A stretch of DNA of 64,000 nucleotides from Nymphaea colorata (GCF_008831285.2 NC_045145.1:3512723-3576722); one strand, 5' to 3'. Numbered from the stretch's first letter, positions 34,537 to 47,200 are shown. A program made the numbers and translations. The notes: generated by a model not told the origin, from the sequence alone.

Positions 34537-36340
34537 ATGGCCGGGAGAGGCGTCATAATAAGGGCAGCCTTCTTCCTCTTCCTCTTCCTCTTCCTCTTCC
34601 TCTTCTTCTCCCCAAGACCTTGCTTCTGTTTATCAGCAGGGCCTGCTGCTGGCCCTTCATCATTCTCCGCAGGTCTCCCTCTTTCTATCTCTCTTTCTGT
34701 TTTTATTAATACCAAAGTGGATATACAGTGTAGATTATGTGTTCCTTCTTCCTTCCACAGCCTATCGTTTTATTTGGCGTTGTTTTCTTTGATGAAAAGA
34801 AAGTTGCAGATACCAAATTAAGGGTTTGCAGGATATCTTCTGCTGTTGATCGTCTTCTACCTAACGAAAAAATATGCGTTTTCTTTTTTAACGTATAGGT
34901 AAAAGATGAGTCGAGATTCAGGGACTATTATGGGGAAAAGCTACTTTAACTACGCTCATTTGGATGATTTTGAGGATCAAAAATCGTTGGAACTTGGAAG
35001 AAGCTTCTTTTGACACAAAATTGAGTTTACTAACATGTTTTATCATAATCTAATGTCCAAAGAGGCCATTGCTACTGTATTCAATTGTTAACCTTTTGAG
35101 GAAGTTAGGATTCAATAGCTAGAGCTTGAGGTTAAATTGTATCATTTCTATTAAACTACAAGCTTGTTTTTACCGAAGGCATGTAATGATCAGAATAATC
35201 TTGGTTTGCCCCAATATAATGACAAAAAAGAAGTAAAGAAGTTAAAACTCTAATTTTTTTTTTGAAAAATAACCAAATATTCCAACTTTCCTGTTCTTTT
35301 ATTTTGGGTGTATACTCGTTGTTCACTCTCATGGAAAATTAAAAAGTATTTGTTTTTTACCTCATTTGATGCACTACTCGTTGTTCACTCTCATGGAAAA
35401 CTAAAAAGTATTTGTTTTTTACCTTATTTGATGTGACTGAGCTTGTAGTGCATGCTGACTAAAAGATGATAATACATGTTAGTCCCCGTGTCATTAAGTT
35501 CAACTAATTTGATGGGAAAAAGGAATGTTCTATTCACACAACAAATATAGACTGTTCAAAAAAAAAAGGTGGGTTAGCGTATTTTATAACTTTATAAGTC
35601 TTTTTACTTTTTTCAATCTCATTTTTATCTTTTTCAAAACCTTCATTTTTCACTTTATTACCACCCCATGTGCATGTGCAGTAATGAGTTGCTTTTGACA
35701 ACTGGGTTTTTTAGTCATAGGGCACTTGCATTAGTGACACAAATTTGGTGTGAACGCTGCATATAATTTTCAAGTCATAACAATGTAATTTTGAGAGAAT
35801 ATAATGTGATTTTTAATGGGCTGGTGTGGGCAGTAGCCCACCCTAGACAACAAGTATCTCTCTACTTCTCTTTGGATAGTATATACCAAGAGGGATATAA
35901 ATGTATACGGTAATTAATAACCCGGAAGTAAGCAGGAGTCCAAGAGAATTTTTCTAAAGTTTCTATAGCTTATTTGAGGTGATCATTTGCTCATTGAGGA
36001 CGAATATGCAGGTGGAGGAGCAGTTGATCAGATCGGCCAATTAAGGGCACATCATACTGCAATTAAGAGGCAAGTTATTAGTGGAGGTGAACCTGGAGTT
36101 TCAAGAAGAAGTAGTTCCACCAGTGGTAGAGGCACATCGGCCAGGGGCCGTGGCGGTGGACAACGGCCCCATGGTACTTCGCTAGTTCCTGGTCTCTACG
36201 GTGCTGCGGCAGGCGCCACCACCAGCACTGCCGCCAGATCCGGCCAAGACAAATCCCACAAGAGTTCCTCAGTCAGCAATCACTCGGACCTTTTCTTGGC
36301 TGGTTGGGCAGCATTTAGTTGTCTCTTGATGTGGAAGTGA
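34537..36340 (+). CDS. Small secreted Gly/Ser-rich peptide, divergent subfamily, 154 aa (exons 34537-34672, 36012-36340)
   Basis: Unrecognised, but with the family layout and an intact 465-nt frame. The start MAGRGVIIRAAFF is chosen over an upstream in-frame ATG at 34471 because it begins at a signal peptide and aligns with the 40360 relative. The hydrophobic core (FLFLFLFLFLFF) is written by a CTTCCT hexamer microsatellite. Exon 1 ends in phase 1 at CGCAG|GTCTCC. Exon 2 (acceptor ATATGCAG) gives GGGAVDQIGQLRAHHTAIKR, QVISGG, a Ser/Gly/Arg region (SGRGTSARGRGGG), an Ala/Thr stretch, a basic-Ser patch and the end LFLAGWAAFSCLLMWK. The final Lys argues against a classical GPI signal. The intron holds a 55-bp tandem duplication (35320-35432). 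Confidence 0.6.
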
Positions 36341-38072
36341 ATAGTATAATGGAGATGAATACAATCTGTTGGGGAGGCCAAAGTAGTTGAGCAGGTCCAG
36401 GTTTCCGTCTTCATAGTTGTCTATGTTGTAAAAAAAGAAACATATGAGAGAAAGTTATAACACATATGTACATGCCCTTATGCATCATATCATGTATGCC
36501 CTTATGCCACTCAAGCCAATAACATACTAGCAATTGTCCCTCCAAACTCCTTGGGCTCGACGCTACTATAGAGAGGGGCTTATAGAAAAGGAGTTGTTAC
36601 GTGATTGGTTGTCTTAGTTTTTAAGTTTTTAACTAAAACTGCTAAGGAATGGATTGTAATCTGTCGCCACATCGTTACAATTATGTGACAGGTAGATAGA
36701 TGCTGCATCATTGGAGCATTCAATCCCTAGCCCTGTAGCTGGTTATGCCACCCAAAAAACAAAGAGTTTGGTACATAAAAAGACCTCATATGAACTACAA
36801 GACTGTTCCTGATTTTATTTTCATACAGAAGCCCAACCACAAAGAGTTATTAATTGATCACCCACACAATTGCTATGGATCCAAGTTATATTTTTCATAC
36901 TCAATCTCTCACTATTGCCAAATAGACTCTTAGTTCTATAAAAATGTGTGTGTTTTTTTTCAGATTTCTACATCATTAACGTTGCCACATTCTAAATATG
37001 AAGCTGCCGAAAGAAAATCGCTATAGAAGTAAATGCCGTTGATAAGGCTGGATATTATAGTCTTGTAATGTTTTTTTTTTTTTTGGGTTAGGAGACTCAA
37101 AACTTAACCGGGATTATTTTTTTCCATACCTATCAAGCACTCGAAAAAAATTCTAGAAATATTTTTACTGATACATGGATTTTTACTGATATGGGTGGAG
37201 AAAAAAAAAAACCTGCCTCTCACCTTATTGTAGAAATATTTTTACTGATACATGGATTTTTTTTTTCTATGGAGATCAAATGCATTGATTCTGTTGGGGC
37301 ATCTGGCAATAGAAACATCAACCCACTAATGCACTATTCTATAAATTTACCTTTATGTTCGGGATAAATTGATGAAAAACTAAGTTAAATTCTTATTGTC
37401 AAACACCTCCTATGACTATTTAATTTTAATACTCATAGAACCTTGCTTTTGATTTTGACAAAATTATATTGACTTGTTGGTTTTTGATATTTTCTTTTCT
37501 GGTGCAAATCTATTGGGAGGTAGAAGTCCTTTCCCTTTTTAATTATTACCAAAACATAGGGGGAGGTGCAAGGAAACCGATAATTTAACTTCATTTATGC
37601 AAATAAGTTTTACCTTTTAGTAGTTTCTAAAAATAAAACACCCATATTCATGAAACATAAGAATATTCACACAACTCACAAACTCACAAGGGAGGAGGCA
37701 TATTTCATGCCTTTCCCTGTTAACCTGAGTATATTATATCCTCCTTTGCAAAAGTATGTTTTCTATATGTATAAAAAGAAGGTTTGAGCATGTTTTCGTG
37801 GTACACTAAAAAATTGGGTTTTTTTTTTCCCTAGTTCATGTTCTACTCCTTCTGTTCGGCAAGTTAGAAGAAAAATATTCTCTTCAAACCTTTTCATACA
37901 AATTTATAGGAACTGATTGATCTTTATGTGATTAATTGACATTGAATACCTTTCCCCAAATTTACCACACTTTATAATATAGATTCCTAATTACCAAGAA
38001 AAACGGTTTTCTTTCTAAAATTTGGTTTTAAATTATTGATTGAGGTACTGTTCAACAACATTCAATTCTTCT
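36341..38072. other. Intergenic, no gene seen
   Basis: This is AT-rich sequence with short internal repeats, for example TAGAAATATTTTTACTGATA at 37150 and 37232. Neither strand shows a credible coding region. Confidence 0.5.
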
Positions 38073-38795
38073 TTTAAGTATTTGTACCACTCTTAATTTT
38101 CTTTTCATTTTGTAAAACATGAAATCTGACAAAAGTTTTTATTTGCAAATGTTACTTATTATCCTCCAATTGTTATGTACCAAGATCACTATAGCAATAG
38201 GTTTCTTCATTTTGTGAAACAAGAAATTTGACAAGCAAATGTTACTTATTATTCTTTAATTGTGATGTACCAAGATCACTATAGCCATAGGAAAAGAGGA
38301 GCTAAGAGATGAAAAAATAGTCATAGGAAAAGAGGAGCTAAGAGATGAAAAAGGAGACATGATTGAAAGTTTTTCAGCGTTGTAGCATTAGAGCTAACAT
38401 TCTCAATGTCTGTTAACTCTAATGCTACAACGCTTATAAACTGTATGTCATGCTCTTGATGAAACATGTTCATTCCACTCTTTATAAGGGAATGAAGGTT
38501 CTTCTCTATCTTCGATACAGGACTATAATTTCTCACTTTTCTTTCATGTTACAACACTATTATTTACACGAGCATTAGGCCCCACAACTACAATGACAAT
38601 GACCAATTGCCATGCTGACTAAAGTGTCCTTGAAGCCTAACTTTCCATATGCTAGAAAAGACAAATTGCACCAAACCTTCAATGTGAAATAAAAAATGAC
38701 AGTACAATTGAAAATTCAAAATGTTAGACATAACAAAAGCAAGTTAAACTGAATCGTGACTCTTGTCCATCAAAAGAGATGGATGTCAGGTAAAT
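38073..38795. repeat. Direct repeat of about 0.75 kb, second unit
   Basis: This is the partner of 33226-33975. It ends about 240 bp before the 3' end of the minus-strand gene at 39034. It carries the hairpin at 38377-38433 and the second copy of the 71-codon frame (38321-38536, minus). Confidence 0.85.
38377..38433. repeat. Near-perfect 23-bp hairpin, unit 2
   Basis: Arms 38377-38399 and 38411-38433 pair with one mismatch across an 11-nt loop (TTCTCAATGTC). The arm sequence is shared with 33528-33584, where it has drifted by one further base. Confidence 0.8.
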
Positions 38796-39033
38796 ATTTT
38801 TTTTTGTTTCCTGCAAGGAGGAAGTGGGAGACAGGTTCCTCCCGCCCCCTCTCACCAACATATATGATCAAAGAAATGTGACCATGAATCAAAAGAATTG
38901 ATGAATTTCACTAAAGAGTACTGTACCATCTGTGGAACGTTTCAAATTCAGTTGAAGAGGATTTCAAATGGAACCAGACGAACTGCCATCGGCCAGCCCC
39001 TATACATCACAGGTCAGAAGGCGTAAATGCTTC

Positions 39034-39706
39034 CTATAGGAGAAGGGTAACCATCAAGCTGGCTGTCAACACCGTGAGCGTCGTCATCCCCAAGCAGTTT
39101 CTTCTTTGAGCCGCAGAACTATTGCCATAAGCTCCGGTGCGGCGAAAGAATCCACGCCGTCCAATACTCCTCCCTCTGCCTCCACCTCTCCCTCCACCCC
39201 CTTTCAATTTCCTTGGCTTTGCCTGCGCTATTCCAGTGGCGGTGTCCCTGCCCTGCACAGAAACTGAGCGAGCGCTGCACAACTTAATTACTGGTTCTGT
39301 ACACTGCAAATCGAACTCGTTTCGCATGACTTTTCATTCTATCTGCCAGTGCAGTGTTATCCTATGAAGCTGCACAATACCGCATACTGAACTTATCCTA
39401 CTTTCTGTTGGAATAAGCGGGATAATACAAGAAATTGAAATTATAAAAATATCCCGCCTTTCTCATTGTATTGAAACCAGTGCTGACTGCAATCGAACAG
39501 CCTATGGCTTCAAGACAGAGTGGTCAGTGCAAAACCAAGAAAGACCAAAGATTTGAAAAGGGGAGGCGGGCGGGACAATATGGTAGATGTATACCTGGGG
39601 ATAAAGGAGAAATTTTGTTGGAGGAAGACGGAGAAGCGGCTGCTAGAGTTGATAGGAGATGAAGAGATAAAAGCAAGAAAGCGGTGAAGATGCACCGAAT
39701 CGCCAT
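39034..39706 (-). CDS. Small secreted Gly-rich peptide, 113 aa (exons 39706-39595, 39263-39034)
   Basis: Closest relative of the 14681 gene, on the opposite strand; intact at 342 nt. The start MAIRCIFTAFLLLSLHL matches the paralogues; an ATG three codons upstream (39715) is also in frame. Exon 1 (112 nt) ends in phase 1 at CCCCAG|GTATAC. Exon 2 joins at the AG of 39265-39264 and reads SVQGRDTATGIAQAKPRKL, then KGGGGRGGGRGRS, GRRGFFRRTGAYGNSS, one Cys, and GMTTLTVLTASLMVTLLL as the final residues. Signal peptide plus a hydrophobic end with no polar residues after it fits a GPI-anchored wall or membrane peptide; this is inference. The promoter is shared with the 14681 gene. Confidence 0.65.
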
Positions 39707-39753
39707 GGTAGCCATGCAAGCGCGGAGAGACCTTCATTGTTCTGCCTTCCTCC

Positions 39754-39761
39754 TTTATATA
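39754..39761 (-). promoter_or_regulatory. TATA box of the 39034 gene
   Basis: On the minus strand TATATAAA sits about 48 bp before the start codon, in the same GGATATATAAAGGAGG context as at 14548-14563. The CT-rich leader of the 14681 gene is missing here. Confidence 0.65.
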
Positions 39762-40359
39762 TCCAGAGCATCGATGCCAACTCGTACTGATGAGCCTTTC
39801 TTTGTTGGTACTCGGCAGTTTCGCGTCGCTTGTGTTCTGAAGAGAGCAGCCAAAAAAGTTGTGAGCGCACGGGCGTATGGTCCATGTGATCAACTCTTCT
39901 TTCTGAAGATTGCCAGACTTTAATTATATATATATACCATGCAGAGCATATTCAAACTGTGAGATACCAAAATGTAGTGGGCTAAGAATATGGTGCAGGA
40001 AGTTTTCGATCCAACGGAAAGGTCGGAAGTGCCGCGTCCTTCTCTTTTTGCCTTTTTCTTTTTGCCTAACAAGCAATTTAGAACATCGAGCCGATCACGT
40101 CTCGCGCTCATGCATGCGAGGCAGCTTCTATGTGGCTTGCTTTCTTCTCTCTATGTGGCTTGCTTTCTTGTCTCTGTGGATTGAAAATTTGAAATATATA
40201 GAGGCGCAGGAGAGAGCAAATCAATTAAGAACTAGCAGAGGCTATCGTGTTCACTCAGAAGCTGCAACTTGAGAAGAGGGCAGCGGAGATTAATCAAGAG
40301 GGCACAGGTCCGTTCAGTCCTCCAGCAACCAGGGATGGCAACAAAACAAGACGACGGTG

Positions 40360-40485
40360 ATGATCATCGCCAGCAAAAGAGTGATCGCAATACGGGCAGC
40401 CTTCATCCTCTTACTCTTTTTCTCCTCAAATCCTTACTTCTGCTTATCAGCACGGCCTGTTTCTGGCCCTATCTTTTTCTTCTGG

Positions 40486-40516
<31 letters not shown>

Positions 40517-41440
40517 CCTCCTCCGGCTGCACAGGGGCGGGCGACCTCCTCCGGCTGTACAGGGGCGACCTCCACCGGCTCCCCCGCTCCTCCGGCTCCC
40601 TCTCCGCTCCTCCGGCCTCCTCTGCTCCTCCGGCTCTCTCTCGCTCGGGCGGGCGGTCTCCTCCCGTCAGGCGGTCTCTCTGGGCTCGGGCAGGCGACCT
40701 CCTCCGGCTGTACAGGGGCGACCTCCACCGGCTCTCTCTCGCTCGGGCGGGCGGTCTCCTCCCGATAGGCGGTCTCCTCCGGCCTCCTCCGCTCCTCCGG
40801 CTCTCTCTTGCTCGAGGGGGCGGTCTCCTCCCGTCAGGCGGTCTCTCTGGGCTCGGGCGGGCGACCTCCTCCGGCTGTACAGGGGCGAACTACTCCGGCT
40901 CTCTCTCGCTCGGGAGGGCGGTCTTCCTTTTTACTTCTTGTCCTTTTTTACACCGACTGTACAGGGTCCACCTTTTTTACTTTTTGTCCTTTTTCTCTAG
41001 TGTCCTTGCTCCTACCTAGCTTTTCCTTGTTGGTAGTCTTCCAAACCCACTATCCATTCGTTTTCTTTTTCTCTTTTGTCATTTCCCCCATCTGACTGCT
41101 TCCTGGGATTATGTCTGGAGGTTGAGACTCATTTCAGCTTGGTGGTGCATTTGAGAGGAGCGCAACAACAGAGTCTTTAAGGACACATTCTCTTCGCCAG
41201 ATTCTATGGCTCGTCTCATGTAAGGGGATGTCCAGTTCGCCATTCGGATGAAGCGTCGCTGTCCATCTACGGCTGGGTGACTGTGCCGCTCCATCTTTCA
41301 TCTCTCTCTTGCTTTTCTGTGCATTGTATTGTATATTTTCTCATTCCTCCTTCTGTTTTTGCGGTTTGTTTTTACGGATTGTTTTTATACCTAGGGGACC
41401 CCTTGTCCTCAAATTTTGTTATATATTCACATTTTATCGG

Positions 41441-41474
<34 letters not shown>

Positions 41475-42487
41475 TTCTTCTACCAAATATCAAATAGATG
41501 ATTTATGATGCTCGAAGGTTGAAATACAGTGTACTTTATGCCCTTCTTCTTCCTTCCTTGCCCATTTGTTTTATTTGGTCTTGTTTTTTTCAAAGTTTTT
41601 TGCAGGGAATAATTTGTTCTTTTGTGTACGGCAACTTCTTACTTTTGTAAGTAATGGCCTCAAGAAAAATAGCCTTATAGCAATGGAAAGCATATATGCC
41701 CAATCTAACTCTTCCATCGGTTATCTTCTTTGTCTTCTCTACGGTTTTCCATCATCTTGTGCAAGAAAATAAATTCTTATCATCCTCCAAACATCTTGCA
41801 CACACACATATATATATACCTTCAATATTATTTAATTATCATTGTGCTATGTCCAAAGAGGCCATTATTCTATCTCTCTAAACACGCTTTTTACCGGTCG
41901 AGAAGTGTTTGTTCATTGATCTACAGCAAGAACAAAAAGCACCAATTAATTTGTATCTCATTTGATCAGACCGGGTTTCTAATAGGAGAAGATAATACAG
42001 TTCCCTGTGTCTTGAAATTCAGCACTGATATATAACCAAAAAAAAAAAAGAAAGGATGGCATATATCAAAAGATGCCTTAAGTTTAGGATATACAATAAT
42101 CCAAACGTAAAAAAAGACAATTTACATGCACCACTTTATTTGATATGATTGCTGATGTAATCATTTAAGATGAATATGCAGGTGAAGGAGCAGTTGGGAC
42201 CGGCCAAGTAATAGCAAGTCATACTTCCATTAGAAGAGAAGTTATTGTCAGGAGCAAAGCACGTCGTAACAGGCGGTGCTGCCAGGGGCGGAGGCAGAGC
42301 AGCCGGGGTCAGCGGGGGTGAGGAAGAGCTCCACCGTACTTCGCTAGTTCCTGTTATGTATATTGGTGCCGCCGCGGCCGGTGCCGCCATGGCCGGTGCT
42401 GCCGCCAGATCTAACGAAGCCAAACTCCATATGAGCTCTTCAGGCAACAACTACTGCCATGGTGCGGACCTTCTCTTGACAAGCTAG
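40360..42487 (+). pseudogene. Decayed relative of the 34537 peptide gene
   Basis: Exon 1 (40360-40484) gives MIIASKRVIAIRAAFILLLF with a signal-peptide look, and aligns with the 34537 gene. Exon 2 (from 42182, acceptor ATATGCAG) aligns from its first codons (GEGAVGTGQVIASHTSIRRE). Two frame changes spoil it. Exon 1 is two bases shorter at the donor, so the spliced join reads TGG then a stop. Exon 2 gains one base near 42247, after which the old frame continues (GAKHVVTGGAARGGGRAAG) to a stop at 42487. Lost hydrophobic tail codons also argue for decay. The 1.7-kb intron contains a G/C-rich minisatellite. Alternative splicing could rescue a product; I think it unlikely. Confidence 0.6.
40485..40930. 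repeat. G/C-rich CT minisatellite in the intron
   Basis: After a (CT)n run (40484-40513), a complex unit of about 160 bp recurs, anchored by CGACCTCCTCCGGCTGTACA at about 40539, 40698 and 40862. It mixes CTCTCTCTCGCTCGGGCGGG and CCGTCAGGCGGTCTCTCTGG. Base composition is unlike anything else nearby. The long frames through it (for example 40269-41000) are repeat artefacts. Confidence 0.85.
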
Positions 42488-42489
42488 CT

Positions 42490-44180
42490 AACATGGCCAG
42501 AAAAAATAAAAGAGAAAAAAAAAACACATATATTTGCTCTCACATAAAGTACATATCTAATGTTTGCTTAATTAAAAAGATTTGCACTAAGTGGTGACTC
42601 AGCCTAGGTAGTTGGCATAATTGATGTAGAATGTATACGTGCTGCTCTGTTACATTGTTCAATATTTGATTTCTTGCCTTGTATTTAGGACTACATAATG
42701 AATCGAGCCAGCTCAGGTTCGACTTGAATTCGCTCATGAAAACTTGACTCGAGCTCAGAGTTCATATATATGCTTGAAATGTTAAACGGGTCGAGTTTAA
42801 ATTGTAAGAACTCCACTCGTTTAGACTTAACTCGGCTCAACTACATAACAAAAACCAAAATATAATGACAAAATAGTTATACGAGTATCAATGAAATGAG
42901 TTAAACGAAACCAGACAGACTTAATTGAAGCGAGCTAAATGAGTGAAACGAGTCAAGCCCAAGCAGGATGCTGTATTGTCTTGTCGAGCTCGAGCTTGTT
43001 TTATGAAAGTTGATTTGAGTTCGAGCTCAAGTTTTTGCAAATAAGCCTTCAAACAGCCACATTTTAACTTAGAAGCCTTCAAACCCTTTTATCTAAATTT
43101 GCATTCTTGGAGGCCTCAAACTACCCTTTTAGGTCCACATTTATTTTATGCGAAAATCCCTTACCCAATGATACATCTGGAATTTGAGTTCCTCTGCATA
43201 TTATACTTTGATGACTGAAAATGTTACAAACTTTGGAGTGTTTGATTACTTTAGGTTTGAAATTCATAGATCTGATGTGGATCTGACGTGGTATATTTTT
43301 ACTTATATGACAAATGATCAGTGATAAAATTCATGATTCATTAAACAAGCATTTAAGATCCTTATTTTGCTTATTGGCATTGAAAGGTGTCAGATTTAAG
43401 ATTAGAGGGAAATGTTTTAATTTTGAATCCACAGTTTTTAGTTCCTGAATATCTCAAGTCCGAGTCTATCGAAGCACACATTTTACATAAACTTCGGATC
43501 CTACGCTAATTAGTTGTGATGTCAATTTTAAAACGCATTTGATCTATATTCAAATGCAAATCTGGATCTAATTGCATATCATCCAGTTGATTGGCGTTTT
43601 ATAAAAACCGTCATGCACCAAATCCAAACAAGTTTACCTTGGGAACCGCTAGCGGATTTATGCAATTTTGAGACAGGGTTCAGTAGATGCATGAGGTGCA
43701 CTTATATATAAGTCAGGCTGGACATGGGACCCAAGCTCCATGATTAAAATTAAATAATATATATATTAATAAACATAATATATAAATATATTTAATCATA
43801 ATAAAATATTTATATAATTATATATAAAAAAACAAAATAATATTAATATTAAATGTAAGTTCTCAGGTCGAATCGAACTGAATGAAGATGATCGAGTTCG
43901 ATCAGACAACTTATCGAATCGCTGCACCCAATTTTTTAAGACCGAACTCGAATCGAACTTACTGGAGCAGCAACGCATTCAAGCAGATGATCACCTGATC
44001 TAAGCCCCAAACTTGGAGGGCCCATCTGTTGCTATACTCCCCCCACGTGGTTTTCTGCCAAGCAATAGGAACTAACTCGATCATTTCATTTTCATGGCTC
44101 TGATACCTCAGAAAAATTTGCTAATCTGTGTGCTGCAGAGAGAGAGAGAGAGAGAGACCATCCACGTGTGTCAACGGTGC
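42490..44180. other. Intergenic with GAGCTCGAG-rich and AT-rich patches
   Basis: No gene is supported. At 42690-43030 the phrases CTCGAGCTCAGAG and GTCGAGCTCGAGC face each other around an AT-rich middle. A similar patch is at 43840-43970. These look like remnants of non-autonomous DNA elements, but ends and target duplications are not clear. An (AG)n run lies at 44138-44157, just before the next gene. Confidence 0.45.
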
Positions 44181-44278
44181 CCATGAACGGCAATGGCTAA
44201 ATCGAGCTGCCCAGAGCACCAGAGAGAAGTGACTGAGATTGAGAGAGTAGCCCGCTTCTTAGCTGATAGCCGGCGAAA

Positions 44279-47200
44279 ATGGTGGCAGCCGCTGCCATAG
44301 CAGCTCCTTCTCTTTCCCTCCCCAAATCCGATTTCCTGCAGAATGCTGCCTTCGTCAACAACCCCTCTTCCCAGTTCCTGGTTGGCGTCTCGAAGAATGG
44401 TCCTTTGCATCCCAAGGTAAGCTCGAAAAGGAGAGAAGGTGTAAACGTAGTCGTTGCCGCAGCAAGTAGCAACACCAGCAGCAGATTCTACCTCAACTTC
44501 ACGGGGTTTCCTTTTCCCTTAGGCCCTTTCCTCAATCGAAGAACAATAAGGAGTGAGGTATGCAAGAATCACAATTACGAAATTCTGTACGTTCTTTTTC
44601 ATCTTTCTGGCTTCTATAACGAACGTTGGTTTGGTGGCGTTGGTAAGGTTTAACCTATGATGCTTCAACCATTTACCGGAAGGCTTTGAAGGCATTAAAG
44701 TTGTTCCGATGTGGAATTTGGTATTTGGGTTCCTTGTATCACTGCTTACTTCTTGTTCGTACTTGGTTTAGCTCTTCATCTCCTTGTGGATTACCTCTAT
44801 AACATACAGAGAGTAACCAGCAGTTATTCTTTCCTTTCTCTGCGGGTGTACTTCTATTATCAATTTTCTTTTCAATTTCCATGTATATTTTTCTAGATTT
44901 CAATATGTGGATTACTAGGCTATCTTAATCAGGGATCTGGCTTGCAAATCCTTGTTCACATAGTCTTACAATTCACTTCAAACAAAAAAGAAATTGATTC
45001 GATTTTAATTCTTTTGGTTGTCTTATCTCGTGGATTTGATGCCTATGGAATAGGCTGAAAGAAGCAATACTTCTTTTTTAAATGCTTAAACTTTGGGGGC
45101 CTGAATAATTTCTTTAGTCGTCGCCACTTCCAAATTGGAGGAAATTTGTTTGATATGTTGTATCTTTCATTCTCTCTCTCTAGGGACACCGAAGTGTTTT
45201 TCCAATGGAAGCTTTAGTAATACGAAAATCATGCTTGTTTGAAAATTTATATACAATATATACGGAACGTGACAAGTCCTGGACGGTTCTCGTCTCTTAT
45301 GCAATTGTTTATTTGCACGTTAGGTTGTCAAGGGATGCATATGGACATTTGAGCAGGAGCAAGCATTAGGTTTCAGCAGTGTCTCTACGAATATCCGAAT
45401 GACAGCCATCAAGCTTAAGTCTGGAGGGTTATGGATACACGCTCCTATCGCCCCAACTAAAGAATGCATTGAGGTTTTCTCCTTTTCTTTTATTTGCTTT
45501 CGTATTAGACCATGAGTTCTTTCCTATGACTGATGTTTACCGTTTTCCTGGTTATCCTTTGAATTAAAAATCCAAAGAAATAGAGATGTTTCATGTTTTT
45601 CCAATGTTTCTTCACTCTCCAAACTAGTATTTTCTCTATTAAGCATGCATTTCTCTCATAGCTTGAAATAGTTGTCGCTCATAGGATTTTTTATGTCGTA
45701 TATGGCTTCCAGAGTGAAGATCATCAGGCATGAATATCTGGTCTAGTGGATGCAAAATATCTGTTTTCATTAATAAAATTCTTCATAATTTTTGGGAAAT
45801 GATCACTTGTGATATGGGAATATGTTATACAACTAAGATTGGTAGCTGACTTGAAATTATTCACCTGGAACTAAAACTGAGCTCAAACTTCAGTAAGTGC
45901 ATTCCTGTGAGAAGCACTATAGGTTTTTTCCCAATAAGATCTTGTTAATGGGATATCAATTTTGTCCTTCTACACTATGTTGCTATAGCGCTTTGTAGCT
46001 GCAAAAACACCATAAAGACTGTTGAGGCAATGCATGATTTGGATGTTCTTTTTTAGATGCTTTATTTTTGCTATAGAGCATTTTGATTTACTTTATATTT
46101 GTGTTCTTTCTGTCTTATCCTTTTGCATGAATTTGATGTAGCTTGTAAAGGACTTGGGTGCTCCTGTAGAATACATTGTTCTCCCAACATTTGCTTATGA
46201 ACATAAAATCTTTGTGGGGCCATTTTCTAGAAAGTTTCCCAAAGCAAAAGTGTGGGTTGCTCCAAGGCAGTGGAGCTGGCCAATCAACTTGCCACTTCAG
46301 TTCTTTGGGATATTTGGTGCCAAAACCCTACAGGATGAGGACATGTCCACACCTTGGTCTGAAGAGATTGAGCAGAAGGTTCTGAGCTCCCCTGAAGTAG
46401 GTATGGTGAAACAAAGTTGCCTTTTCCATTAGATATAGTAAAAGTTTGGGTTGCATCCTGGCACTATGCCAAATCAACTTGGTGATATTGGGAAATCTTT
46501 CTTTTGCTCACTGTTTTACCAATTAAGAGATATCCCAATTCTCCGAGAAACTCAAATTTCAGAAGAAAATGATCACAAATTGAAGATTGGTCTTCCTATT
46601 GGATGGGTAGAAAGTTTGATCTGAAGTACATAATTTATTACTGGTGAACTGATAAACCACATTTTCTTTTTCCTAGGGATTGGTCCTTATGTGGAGGTAG
46701 CATTTTATCACAAACGTTCAAGGACGCTTCTTGTGACTGATGCTGTAATTTTTGTACCAAGACAGCCTCCTGAATGCATTAGTACAGAATCACTTTTGGA
46801 ATCTGCAAAGAATGGTCTAGCTGTGAAGCTCCTCAGCAAAGGAAAAGATGTACCCGATGAACCCATAGTGGACAATAATTTAAATAGACAAAAAGGTCAG
46901 TTTCTTTCCTGATATCTATTAGATGTTCTCTCGCAAATTTCAGTCATAGTTTCAATTTCTTTCTCAGATGGAAGATGATGAAAATTCTTCTTCTAGTGAG
47001 GTAGTTGCTAGAGATAACCACTGTGTTCATGAAGAGATACTTGAATTTCTTACAGCAAATAGTTGATCTTCTTCTTTTTCTCATCAGTTGCTGTATAGTT
47101 TTCAGAAAGCTTACACACTTTCTATTCCCATTAAGGCTTCCCATTTCCTAGAACTACGTGCAGAACTATTTTTTCATTACAAGACTGTTGTAAATTCACA

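Noticed and set aside
34380-34715. Several overlapping frames on both strands around the exon 1 of the 34537 gene
   Set aside because: They are shadows of the CTTCCT repeat; only the frame with a signal peptide and a matching donor phase continues into exon 2.
40269-41000. Long plus-strand frame (243 codons) rich in Arg, Pro and Leu
   Set aside because: It is generated by the CT/G-C minisatellite; all three frames stay open through much of it and it overlaps a recognisable exon in another frame.
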